From the NCBI RefSeq assembly GCF_031312595.1, contig NZ_CP133592.1:2480001-2544000 (forward strand): a DNA stretch of 64,000 nt, given 5' to 3'. This DNA is from Methanolobus sediminis (lineage in GTDB: Archaea; Halobacteriota; Methanosarcinia; Methanosarcinales; Methanosarcinaceae). A program made the translations under genes and the position numbers. The notes below the pieces were generated by a model. The model ran no database searches. It saw only the letters and a list, made by a program, of their open reading frames with translations, and had not been told where the DNA came from. Below, one piece after another: positions 50,701 through 57,362 of this stretch. Numbering within the stretch: the first letter of the stretch is position 1; each line of letters opens with the position of its first letter.

Positions 50701-52008
50701 TGTCCAAGGAATTACTTTTGCATCACCGTCAGGATAAATTTCCCATCTTGTAGTGGCATTAAGACCTTCAAAAAGGCTATCAAAGTCAATTACTACCTTT
50801 TCATCAGTTTGTTCAACAATATGATATGAATATTCTCCACCAGATACACTTCCTTGATAAACAGCATTAGTCCCTGCAGAACCATCTGGATTCTCATTTG
50901 TGATTGCATACCAGCTTCCAAAACCAAAATAAGAATATTCAAGAGTTGTATCCTCAAACCCAATATCCTCATCATAAATTCCATCGCCATCATGGTCCAC
51001 CCAGAGTTCACGGGCAAAACCACCATTTGCAAGATAATATTTGACCCTGTCCGTAGTTACAATAACACCATCATCCACTTGGATTACAGAAATAGGTTCT
51101 ATTCTATCAGACCATGTCAACCTCAGCTTATTAGAAGTGTCTCCATCTGCATATACATTGTTGATCAGACACGGATAGACCCCTCCCCATTCAACGGTTT
51201 CATAGGCTTCAAATTTCCATAAACCGGATTTACCATTTGTCTGTATGGTTGGGTTGAAACTACCGTGAACAGAAACATGTCCATGAATATCAGTATGCTG
51301 TGGTGCAGACCATACTTCATTTCCGTCTGGATCATAGATTTTTATATAACCGTTGATTCCTTCATTGTTAGGATCAATATAAAAATCAAAATTGAACTCA
51401 TCGGTTCCTTCTGGAACTATGATATTTGTCCACCATGTAGCTATCTGAGGAATTACATCCCCATTAGGATTTGCTGCAAAACCATGATTTTCAGGTTCAG
51501 CACTCAGATAATCTGCATTTTCAATTTGTAAATTATAGAATGCTAAATAAACCATTGTTCCCGGTGGTGTTACGATTGTTTCTGGTTTTGATATTACGAT
51601 TTTCCATTCACCATATTTTCCGTTTGTTGAAATTGATCTAACCCAGTCTTCCTGTTCAAACAGAGTTACTGAGGTATCAAGAACAGAATCTCCTTCCGGA
51701 CTATAGACCTGTACCTTGATTGCATTTTCATACCATTTCCATCTTGTATCCCATTCTGAATTTTCTGGGATATACCATGGAGTGTGGATTGTGATATCAA
51801 AATCATTCACTTCATTTACATAGAAGTAGTATGTATTAGGATAGGGATAATTTGCAAAAATTTCATCCATTCCCATTTCAGTTTCATTATACCAAATCCC
51901 TCTGGTAATCTTACCAACTGTGCTTTCACTTGCCATACCGATGCCACAGATTGAAAATAAAATCAATGCCACAGCTACACATATATATGATATTCTAAAC
52001 CTAGACAT
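44767..52008 (-). CDS. Giant multidomain surface protein, 2413 residues
   Basis: An exported protein with signal peptide (SYICVAVALILFSICGIGMA). Domains in order: beta-rich region with pre-peptidase-like parts (30-600); TolB/PD40 propeller repeats (about 640-910; ILFTF, SPDGTRIAYSRG, SPDSTKIAFEGN); FG-GAP-type repeats (about 1100-1330; GDINNDGKEDLVIYDDG, GDLDSDGLNELVIV); a mixed region with a second pre-peptidase domain (about 1760); NosD-like right-handed beta-helix (about 1965-2160; NNSVIHNNFVNNT); a ten-glycine linker near 2190; and a PGF-pre-PGF domain (ASTPGFSPFAIVG) before a C-terminal helix and YRKRS. It is likely anchored in the S-layer or membrane; binding partners are unknown. It ends 410 bases from the lipoprotein pair. 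Confidence 0.85.
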   Translation of the reverse strand: MSRFRISYICVAVALILFSICGIGMASESTVGKITRGIWYNETEMGMDEIFANYPYPNTYYFYVNEVNDFDITIHTPWYIPENSEWDTRWKWYENAIKVQVYSPEGDSVLDTSVTLFEQEDWVRSISTNGKYGEWKIVISKPETIVTPPGTMVYLAFYNLQIENADYLSAEPENHGFAANPNGDVIPQIATWWTNIIVPEGTDEFNFDFYIDPNNEGINGYIKIYDPDGNEVWSAPQHTDIHGHVSVHGSFNPTIQTNGKSGLWKFEAYETVEWGGVYPCLINNVYADGDTSNKLRLTWSDRIEPISVIQVDDGVIVTTDRVKYYLANGGFARELWVDHDGDGIYDEDIGFEDTTLEYSYFGFGSWYAITNENPDGSAGTNAVYQGSVSGGEYSYHIVEQTDEKVVIDFDSLFEGLNATTRWEIYPDGDAKVIPWTETSLEDTYCLAFTWWISPELDDIVGMYLNPGVELTSTVTFSGITEIANPAYLSYVQRTYADFSDINYTHPYQFYKDTADEYSLLVIEPRVNDEDEWEWTECTEANDGIFGGRLIGRSPLTNAAGLLDWVWYGDKIPESGGYSDSDDYPTVQSINQDNKFAFYVHWMWGDTTETQRYEAAGEIAEELAQDKVVQDITFLTDAAEQEGCPIWTADGSRILFTFAGSSWDNCYSYAINADGTGKENTGIGEGKLVGFSDLSPDGTELLVTKNINQYDVYKVNIIDGSQTPLLNEGSVNECWGSWSPDGTRIAYSRGSWGGEDSQLWVMNVDGSSNNRVGTSYGIGSIDWTPEGNIIYTAANSKEKRDMWMIDPDTEEITQLTDTAWNEWYLRVSTDGKYIVYSSDEAGTYDLWLRNMDGSYKVRLTYDIDLHDASPYWSPDSTKIAFEGNNPTNGVGDIGVITLNLNSAQTNREKILSQLNTLKETSKTKVEYDVDRLASIQADIGTEIYDKEENVLLIEALKFTQDLMNPDLLDSKKIKSAAFEYFVKTSFSTLVEGTFEYLDDEVKNELIATQTQVDIGSRKLECRDNEYGASLEIQDFTMYRDGKNNILVLTKPTYVSKILDSDSGIQSEIIPSNLYLYSYNLSTGEFQTSPIWNNVFDNVEYSDSLEIKTGDINNDGKEDLVIYDDGYIFVYAGLDSSIPPYMLFSTQYSKKLENLGIIEDVVVGDLDSDGLNELVIVRNDNSNHPEIQTVITMYSFDYNGMEINDMKDFPLELYLEPCLAIGDVDNIKENGNELLITYNDYVHLYRYENEKVTKIMESSYLGAITIGLIEEIRISDIDGKNGGLGNDNELIISINPTFSELPLIEDEHIKYYRFDSSLNDFVKLDSLEKLEGKFIGLEVFDSTNTGYNNVVIGSGNIIDSYHYAEDLSKLHSYLYESYKDAHLNKELGPQYSTIPDEMELELEKFEEEFSDEELQDYPTQEVLDYLVELDSDIKESMDNEQTILRVNPQEGTADTKILGTLNAVEQYVNYLTQENEDEKKSIRVVGYVGALGSAAKVFFVPESFPVECLLYDAAMSITDYSVKTVDLSYHEELQHQNLIAITTLYEENQALQSIYKNTLDFCLDPEFNSITITKLYMPPASLVSNSDGMFYSGEGSVFLKNEGSKTTKVNVFVSVSRAFINPESVENLQDFDFDASSIISVSSAGEYKEIVPSSEPVEVKFQYQYPAKENWETDSIYLATVQVTSMYYKTIEYKCIYEEDGTIIKEILTYDGKLIEGESVEIQLLREFDTNPIAPSSSSVLSSNEVTAESQYDNDVMNILLTHLEGDFDLHLYDSENRHVGFNYTTGSIDLEISDAIYSGPNTVPEQITFESPDGLNYTIKVVAIETNGNDSYSVMVFESEKSASVLNILPKNITIDGISGKNANSSIIISEFGGFYDAEGINATFSDLIDDYGNKISRSNIYLDISNNTILAGSEVQANILIEVPNNVVSGSTYRGSASIYTDDGSMDNLTIYLRVLSSEVTNPKIIVVDTDYQDSPVKSEWDSISEAINDAEDGDILVVHSGVYSGNVSIDKLVKIVGEDKNTTIIDGFEDFAGFKVYSNQVNITGFTFTNCTQGIIVDSVSTCYILDNSFVSNNVGLELRDSSNNSVIHNNFVNNTIQVTDFGNNIWDMGYPIGGNYWNDYLGVDTFSDVSQNVLGSDGIGDTPYNITDDSTDAYPFMNENGWDIIVDADEGTQNTGSTTPSSGGGGGGGGGGTTGETYENIAFKDVLSVFVSADSVSSYDFDDEGNAIEYIRFKALRNWGKISSTIEMLHGTSALVDEDAPDTVYRNVNLWVGKSGFSENIEEAVVGFKIEKDWIEQNGIDVDTIRLCRHADGQWNELDTQKISEDDKYLHFEASTPGFSPFAIVGHAVEDSVVENEVLMSTESINKEYSTVGQTDETEPKTTFSSLMVIGSLSILLIGGVVGYTMYRKRS

Positions 52009-52484
52009 TTACAGTACCACCCAACTAACAAACAATATATAAATTTTATATTATAATATATGAATATTTGAGATAGTAATATACGAATAAGAGACACATA
52101 TAAAGATTGTTATTTTTTCTAACAGAATAGAAATATATTATGTATTTTTGTAGAATTCATTTACAGAATGTTTGAACAAAAATATGATAACTAGCCATAA
52201 ATCCTAAGCCATATTTACGGGGTCACTTAATAAATAGAACTTACCAAGACTCTGTAGAAACCTTCTAAATTCAAGCGATCATGCAAATCAATAAAACTTC
52301 TACATATTACCAAGAATAGCGATTGTTTCTACCAAATTTCAGCGATTGATTGTGGTTTTACTAATAATAGCATCGCCCTCCTTTAATCAATATCATTACC
52401 TTATTCCTCTCAACCCTACAAAGCAATTATTCTGACATAGTTTACATGAGGAATGTCTTGAATAAACCTGTTCGGTGATAATCA
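52009..52484. other. AT-rich intergenic region, no gene seen
   Basis: It contains promoters of the giant surface gene (TATAAATTTTATATTATAATA near 52037-52058) and of the + strand pair at 52485. A reverse-strand frame at 52396-52596 is only a shadow of the 52485 gene. Confidence 0.4.
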
Positions 52485-52694
52485 ATGACAACCGAAGTTG
52501 AGTTTCAGAAGTTTCTTGAAAAAGCAATATGGGATAGAACTTGGGAAGATGAAGAGGACGAGGATGCAGAAATACAATCCTTCCAAGTTCTAACATTTGA
52601 AGATGCAGGTATGCTAACTATAGATAAGGGTCTGGTCGTTATTGCTCCTGACAGGTCAACCTTTACAGTCACTATTCAAAGGAAGGTATGGTAG
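52485..52694 (+). CDS. Small acidic protein, 69 residues, upstream of DUF6573
   Basis: Sequence MTTEVEFQKFLEKAIWDRTWEDEEDEDAEIQSF, then TFEDAGMLTIDKGLVVIAPDRSTFTVTIQRKVW. Acidic first half, beta-like second half with a typical 'ag-lt-d-Glvv' layout found in accessory-gene products. It ends in TAG followed at once, in frame, by the ATG of the next gene. No family name. It probably forms an operon with the DUF6573 gene. Confidence 0.62.
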   Translation: MTTEVEFQKFLEKAIWDRTWEDEEDEDAEIQSFQVLTFEDAGMLTIDKGLVVIAPDRSTFTVTIQRKVW

Positions 52695-53054
52695 ATGGAA
52701 GATATATTTGGTGAGCCTATCTATACCTACACTTCTGAACAGGCAGCAGATGATGGCATCCTTTTTGATATCATTCAAGTAAATCCTGAATGGGCTAAAG
52801 GTTTGTTTAGATATGTGACAATGAACCTGATGGAGCATGGATACCTAACCGATGATGAAGTCAATATTCCTAATCTAATGGACTTGCTCATACAATCAAC
52901 TATTATTATTCGGGATGCATCAAATGGCTTCAAGGATAAGCCTGATACATTCTATTCAGGAAATATAGAAATGCCAAGTGGCAGACAACAGAAAGTCTTT
53001 ATCTCAATGAACGAATATCAGAAGTATACAATTATGCTACCTGAAGATTACTAA
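52695..53054 (+). CDS. DUF6573-family protein
   Basis: 119 residues beginning MEDIFGEPIYTYTSEQAADDGILFDI, the N-terminal signature of DUF6573, a family common on plasmids, phages and integrated elements and of unknown function. A GGAAGGT site eight bases before the ATG supports independent initiation. Together with the preceding small gene it looks like a short horizontally acquired cassette, although no integrase, att site or terminal repeat is seen around it. Confidence 0.75.
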   Translation: MEDIFGEPIYTYTSEQAADDGILFDIIQVNPEWAKGLFRYVTMNLMEHGYLTDDEVNIPNLMDLLIQSTIIIRDASNGFKDKPDTFYSGNIEMPSGRQQKVFISMNEYQKYTIMLPEDY

Positions 53055-53089
53055 TTTTTTTCTTTTTCATCCTCTTGAAGCGTATATAT

Positions 53090-53108
53090 GTTTAGTAAAA
53101 CACTAAAC
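53090..53108. promoter_or_regulatory. Palindromic operator upstream of the CDF exporter
   Basis: GTTTAGT-AAAAC-ACTAAAC is a perfect 7-bp inverted repeat directly after a TATA box (CGTATATATG, 53081-53090). The TTTAG...CTAAA layout resembles sites of DtxR/MntR/TroR-type metal regulators, which would suit a metal exporter. Confidence 0.6.
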
Positions 53109-53152
53109 AAATACTTTATATTGTTGATTGTTAATAACCATATAGATAACAG

Positions 53153-54034
53153 ATGTATGATATCGAATCTCGTTTCAGGCAGATAAGAAATGTAATGATC
53201 TATATTCTGTTCCTGAACCTTGCAGTCTCTTTTGCCAAAATTGCATACGGAATGTATACCAATGTTTTGAGTATGCAATCTGACGGTTATCATTCTCTTT
53301 TTGATGGTGTTTCAAATATCGTGGGTCTTATAGGAATTCAGATAGCAGCCAAGCCTCCTGACAAAGAACACCCATACGGTCATCGTAAATTTGAGACATT
53401 GGCATCTATTGTAATAGCAGTCATACTGGCAGTTGTGGCGTTTGAGATCGTGCATTCTGCTTTTGACAGATTTGGAACCGGGAGTGCACCGGAAGTAACT
53501 GCAATTAGTTTTGTAATTATGCTTGGGACAATGTGTGTCAACTATGCTGTGACAACATACGAAAGCAGGAAAGGTACTGAGCTGAACAGCGAAGTTCTTC
53601 TTGCAGACTCAGCCCATACAAAAAGCGACATATATGTTTCACTTTCAGTTATCATTGGCCTTATAGCCATTCATTTTGGATATCCGCTTATCGATCCTAT
53701 TGTTTCTGTTTTGATCGCACTGGTCATATTATATGCAGGAGCAGAGATCATCTTTCATAGTGTGTCAATCCTGGCAGATGAATCCCGGATAGATACCGAG
53801 GAAATAGCAGAAATTGTCCGAACTATAGAAGGTGTTATCGATTGTCATAAAATAAGGACCCGCGGTCCTCCTGGAAATGTCTATGTCGATTTGCATGTGG
53901 AGGTTGATCCTGGTATGACAACTTACAAGTCACATACCATATCTCATATTGTGCAGTACCGTATCAAGGAAAATTTTGATGGTATAGAGGACGTGCTCGT
54001 TCATATTGAGCCAGCTCACACACGGTCGATATAA
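53153..54034 (+). CDS. Cation diffusion facilitator metal exporter
   Basis: 293 residues. Six-helix CDF protein with metal site residues in helix 2 ([17 protein letters not shown]) and helix 5 ([16 protein letters not shown]), the HPYGHRKFE loop after helix 2, and a C-terminal cytosolic ferredoxin-like domain ([31 protein letters not shown]). The DxxxD/HxxxD set is closer to Mn/Fe-type than to classical Zn-type (HxxxD/HxxxD) transporters, so manganese or iron is plausible. This suits a DtxR/MntR-like operator upstream. Chorismate synthase follows after 25 bases. Confidence 0.9.
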   Translation: MYDIESRFRQIRNVMIYILFLNLAVSFAKIAYGMYTNVLSMQSDGYHSLFDGVSNIVGLIGIQIAAKPPDKEHPYGHRKFETLASIVIAVILAVVAFEIVHSAFDRFGTGSAPEVTAISFVIMLGTMCVNYAVTTYESRKGTELNSEVLLADSAHTKSDIYVSLSVIIGLIAIHFGYPLIDPIVSVLIALVILYAGAEIIFHSVSILADESRIDTEEIAEIVRTIEGVIDCHKIRTRGPPGNVYVDLHVEVDPGMTTYKSHTISHIVQYRIKENFDGIEDVLVHIEPAHTRSI

Positions 54035-54059
54035 ATACTATCAAGAGGTGTATACAATT

Positions 54060-55154
54060 ATGCCAGGAAATTCATTCGGACATTCTTTCAGGATCACAAC
54101 ATGGGGCGAATCACACGGAAAAGCCCTCGGGGTCGTTGTTGACGGCATACCTGCAGGACTTGAGCTTTCAGAAGAAGATATTCAGAAAGATCTTGACAGG
54201 CGAAGACCGGGACAGAGCGAAGTATCAACACCTCGTTCAGAATCAGATTCAGTAGAGATCCTGTCCGGTGTAATTGATGGCATAACCACCGGAATGCCGG
54301 TTTCCATGATGGTGTGGAACAAGAATGCAAAATCCAGTGCATATGATTACATAAAGAACATTCCGCGACCAGGACATGCGGACCTTGCCTACACTGAAAA
54401 GTATGGCATCCGTGACCACCGTGGCGGTGGAAGGTCGTCAGGCAGGGAAACCATCGGCAGGGTTGCCGGAGGTGCTGTTGCCAAGAAACTCCTGTTACAG
54501 AAAGGCATTGAAGTCTTTGCTCATGTAACTGAGCTTGGAGGAGTAAAAGCAAAACCACTTTCATTTGAAGAGATACGCAGCAATGTTGATAGTAATGTTG
54601 TACGCTGTGCCGACCCGGAAGCAGCCGAAAAAATGCTGGAACAGGTAAACAAAGCCCGGTTTGAAGGTGACAGTATAGGCGGTATCGTGGAAATTATTGC
54701 CACTGGCGTTCCTGCAGGACTTGGAGAGCCTGTATTTAGCAAACTGGATGCTGATATTGCCTGTGCAATGATGGGAATAGGCGCTGTAAAAGGCGTTGAG
54801 ATAGGCTCTGGTTTTGAATGTGCCGGAATGAAAGGCAGCCAGATGAATGATCCGATTATTCTGAATAGCGGAAAGGTAACTCCTGCAAACAATAATGCCG
54901 GAGGAATAACAGGTGGCATATCCACCGGAATGCCTGTGGTATGCAGGATCGCGGTAAAACCCACACCTTCCATATCAAAGTCCCAGAAAAGTGTTGATAT
55001 GGCTGAAATGAAAGAGATCGATGTGGAAATACATGGCCGCCATGACCCGACAATCCCACCAAGAATGGTTCCGGTTGCAGAGTCAATGATGGCACTTGTG
55101 CTTGTAGACCATATGATAAGGAGCGGACGTATTGGTCCTGATTCCCTTATTTAA
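54060..55154 (+). CDS. aroC: Chorismate synthase
   Basis: FMN-dependent last step of the shikimate pathway (EPSP to chorismate). 364 residues from ATG 54060, preceded by AGAGGTG; the longer frame overlaps the CDF gene. Signatures are [74 protein letters not shown] and the C-terminal [23 protein letters not shown]. Its pathway partner, prephenate dehydratase, lies at the left edge of the window but is not linked. Confidence 0.97.
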   Translation: MPGNSFGHSFRITTWGESHGKALGVVVDGIPAGLELSEEDIQKDLDRRRPGQSEVSTPRSESDSVEILSGVIDGITTGMPVSMMVWNKNAKSSAYDYIKNIPRPGHADLAYTEKYGIRDHRGGGRSSGRETIGRVAGGAVAKKLLLQKGIEVFAHVTELGGVKAKPLSFEEIRSNVDSNVVRCADPEAAEKMLEQVNKARFEGDSIGGIVEIIATGVPAGLGEPVFSKLDADIACAMMGIGAVKGVEIGSGFECAGMKGSQMNDPIILNSGKVTPANNNAGGITGGISTGMPVVCRIAVKPTPSISKSQKSVDMAEMKEIDVEIHGRHDPTIPPRMVPVAESMMALVLVDHMIRSGRIGPDSLI

Positions 55155-55335
55155 TTAATTTTAAGATATTTCAAATAACTCTATTCTCTTTTTTCCGATC
55201 CAAATGCTTGTTTTTTAAACTAATTAGTTGTTAATTCTCTATATAGATTACATAGATTATACCTATCTATTAAGGTAAGCTTTATAGGTAAATTCCTGTC
55301 CATTAGTCATATCTTCCTTTCGGATTGTGAAAAAG

Positions 55336-56298
55336 ATGGATACAAGAAAAGTACAGATCACGGGAAAATCCACATATGTGGTTACTCTTCCCAAGAAATG
55401 GGCACTTCGATCAAAATTGGAAGCAGGCTCTCATATTTCGATTTTCTATCAGGAAGACGGTTCTTTGCTTCTTAAACCTCCAGGGATAAAAACTTCCAGG
55501 AAAACGAAAAAGATTAAGTTCAACAAAGAACTGGAGCATATAAAAAGAGATCTTGTAGGTCTGTATATAATAAGTGATCATCAGACAATAGAGATTGTCG
55601 GGGATGATATTCCGGTAGCAGCACGCAGGGAGATAAAAGACCTGTGTCATCGTCTTGTGGGTCTTGAAATGGTTGAAGGTGACGAGAAGAAAATTATCAT
55701 CAAGAATTTTCTGGACACAGAAGATTTTACAATTGAAAAAGGGCTTAAACGGATGTCCTCACTTGTATACCTCATGCTTGATGAACTGGCATCCACCTTT
55801 GAAGAAAATAGCAAGGAATTGTGCAGTCATATAATATCCCGTGATGACGACCTTGACCGAATGTTCCTGCTGGTATCAAAGCAACATGTAGATCGCCTGA
55901 ACCTCAAAAAACCTTCAAAACATGATACATTAAGCCTTGTGGAGTCATTCTATTACCGGCTTGCAGCCAACGATATAGAAAGAATCGGGGACCATATCTC
56001 TAAAATATCATTACATTTCTCTTATATCACACTGTCTCAGGAAGTGCTTTCAATACTTGTTGACCTATGCAGGGAGTGCCAGTCACTTTTCATGGACAGT
56101 ACCGAAGCTTTGCGTGAATCTAACAGTAATATTGCAAATAATGTGCTGGGAAGAGAGGATATCTTCAATAAAATGCTCATAAGTGCTGCCCAGCTACAGG
56201 CCGAGGAGTCCATTGAACTTATAATTGACAGTTTCAGCAGGATAAAGGATTATGCGTCAAATATTGCAGAGTCTGCTATCGATCTATCGCAATTATAG
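55336..56298 (+). CDS. AbrB-PhoU phosphate-response regulator
   Basis: 320 residues from ATG 55336 (MDTRKVQITGKSTYVVTLPKKWALRSKLEAGS); a GTG nine bases upstream is the alternative. Residues 1-50 form a swapped-hairpin AbrB/SpoVT DNA-binding domain. The rest is two PhoU helical repeats with the metal-ligand motif E-x-x-x-D-x-x-x-R (YRLAANDIERIGDHISKIS and FSRIKDYASNIAESAIDLS). Archaeal proteins of this layout are thought to sense phosphate transport and control pho genes. A candidate regulator of the pst genes 3.5 kb downstream. Confidence 0.92.
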   Translation: MDTRKVQITGKSTYVVTLPKKWALRSKLEAGSHISIFYQEDGSLLLKPPGIKTSRKTKKIKFNKELEHIKRDLVGLYIISDHQTIEIVGDDIPVAARREIKDLCHRLVGLEMVEGDEKKIIIKNFLDTEDFTIEKGLKRMSSLVYLMLDELASTFEENSKELCSHIISRDDDLDRMFLLVSKQHVDRLNLKKPSKHDTLSLVESFYYRLAANDIERIGDHISKISLHFSYITLSQEVLSILVDLCRECQSLFMDSTEALRESNSNIANNVLGREDIFNKMLISAAQLQAEESIELIIDSFSRIKDYASNIAESAIDLSQL

Positions 56299-56686
56299 GC
56301 TCATACCTCTTTTCCTTTGTGTTGGGGTGATCATTGATTACTCCCTGACATTCTATTTTGCAGGCAGCATTGAAAGGATACTGGACTATGAGTTCAGCCC
56401 GACACTGGTATTTGCGGTAAAACATAATTTAGTTCTTCCGTATCTTGCTTTAACGGTTATTTTCTACTATTTTATGGGATATACCATACTGAAGTTCCTG
56501 GAAGGTGAGGAGATATACCCTATCGGTGTTTTCATAATTATTCTTATGAGCCTCACACATGTCCTTGGTGGTCTGTCATGGTTCGTGCTCAGTGAGGCAT
56601 ATTCAAATATGGTATTCATGCTTTCCATGACATCCATAATTATTGCCATATCGGTATTCGGATATGAGATATTCAGAAAGGGATGA
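56252..56686 (+). CDS. Small polytopic membrane protein
   Basis: 144 residues with four hydrophobic helices (about 17-35, 52-75, 90-110, 118-138), beginning MRQILQSLLSIYRNYRLIPLFLCVGVIIDYSLTFYFAG. The layout resembles DUF5658-type archaeal proteins. Its start overlaps the AbrB-PhoU gene by 47 bases in another frame, so the two are probably cotranslated. A shorter start inside is possible. No function was recognised. Confidence 0.65.
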   Translation: MRQILQSLLSIYRNYRLIPLFLCVGVIIDYSLTFYFAGSIERILDYEFSPTLVFAVKHNLVLPYLALTVIFYYFMGYTILKFLEGEEIYPIGVFIIILMSLTHVLGGLSWFVLSEAYSNMVFMLSMTSIIIAISVFGYEIFRKG

Positions 56687-57166
56687 TTTGGGGAAAATCA
56701 AGCATTTCAGGGTAATTTTGGCTTTGTAGATCTCTTAGCTTTAAAACATTAAGGAAGTTTGTAACCCAATTTTCAGTGAGTCATGAATAACTTGATTTAT
56801 CCCGAAGGGTTCGGTGAAGCCGGCGCTTTCCAATCAGGAGAAACAAAATGTTTTGCATGATATTCTGGAATATTTTCCACAGGATTCTGCAGATTTCTCT
56901 CTCAAATTTATAGTCGCTGTAACTATTTTCTGTTCAGGATCATAGGAATGTGCCGCCTGCGGCGGGAGGTTGCTTTGTTTTTAGCTTGCAGTTTTTTCTT
57001 TATGGAAATGAGGATTAGCAATGATTTTTTCGCTCAGATAAAATGGAGTTATGCACTGCTTTGTTTTTTTACAATTATATAGTCTATTTAGTACCCAATA
57101 GCAAAAAGAATGATATGTAATTCCTTTGTGCAAGGGATATATGATTAAGTGTGCATTCTGGAATTC
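56687..57166. other. Intergenic region, no gene supported
   Basis: It includes a 25-codon frame at 56783-56860 (MNNLIYPEGFGEAGAFQ...) without a ribosome site, and a GC-rich mini-palindrome GCCGCCTGCGGCGG near 56951-56964. Neither is convincing as a gene. Confidence 0.35.
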
Positions 57167-57346
57167 ATGAAGAGAATAGTCAGTTTGCTGGCAGCGGTGG
57201 TACTTTCCCTATATACCTTCTATTCAACATGCTGGTACACAGCCTCCTCTTTTTTTAATATGGCCGTACCCTTTGTTTTCGTGACTTTGTCGGGATATGC
57301 CCTGCTGATCTACGTTCTGTCCAGAAAAGTATCCAAAAAATCATAA
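57167..57346 (+). CDS. Small membrane protein, 59 residues
   Basis: Begins MKRIVSLLAAVVLSLYTFYS; two hydrophobic helices (4-20 and 31-54) end in SRKVSKKS. It lies 16 bases before the surface protein gene at 57363, so it is probably cotranscribed with it. No family recognised. A start six codons upstream is possible. Confidence 0.55.
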   Translation: MKRIVSLLAAVVLSLYTFYSTCWYTASSFFNMAVPFVFVTLSGYALLIYVLSRKVSKKS

Positions 57347-57362
57347 TAACGGAGTGGAGTTT

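Noticed and set aside
56783-56860. 25-codon ORF MNNLIYPEGFGEAG...
   Set aside because: No ribosome site, no promoter and no downstream partner; length is within chance expectation.
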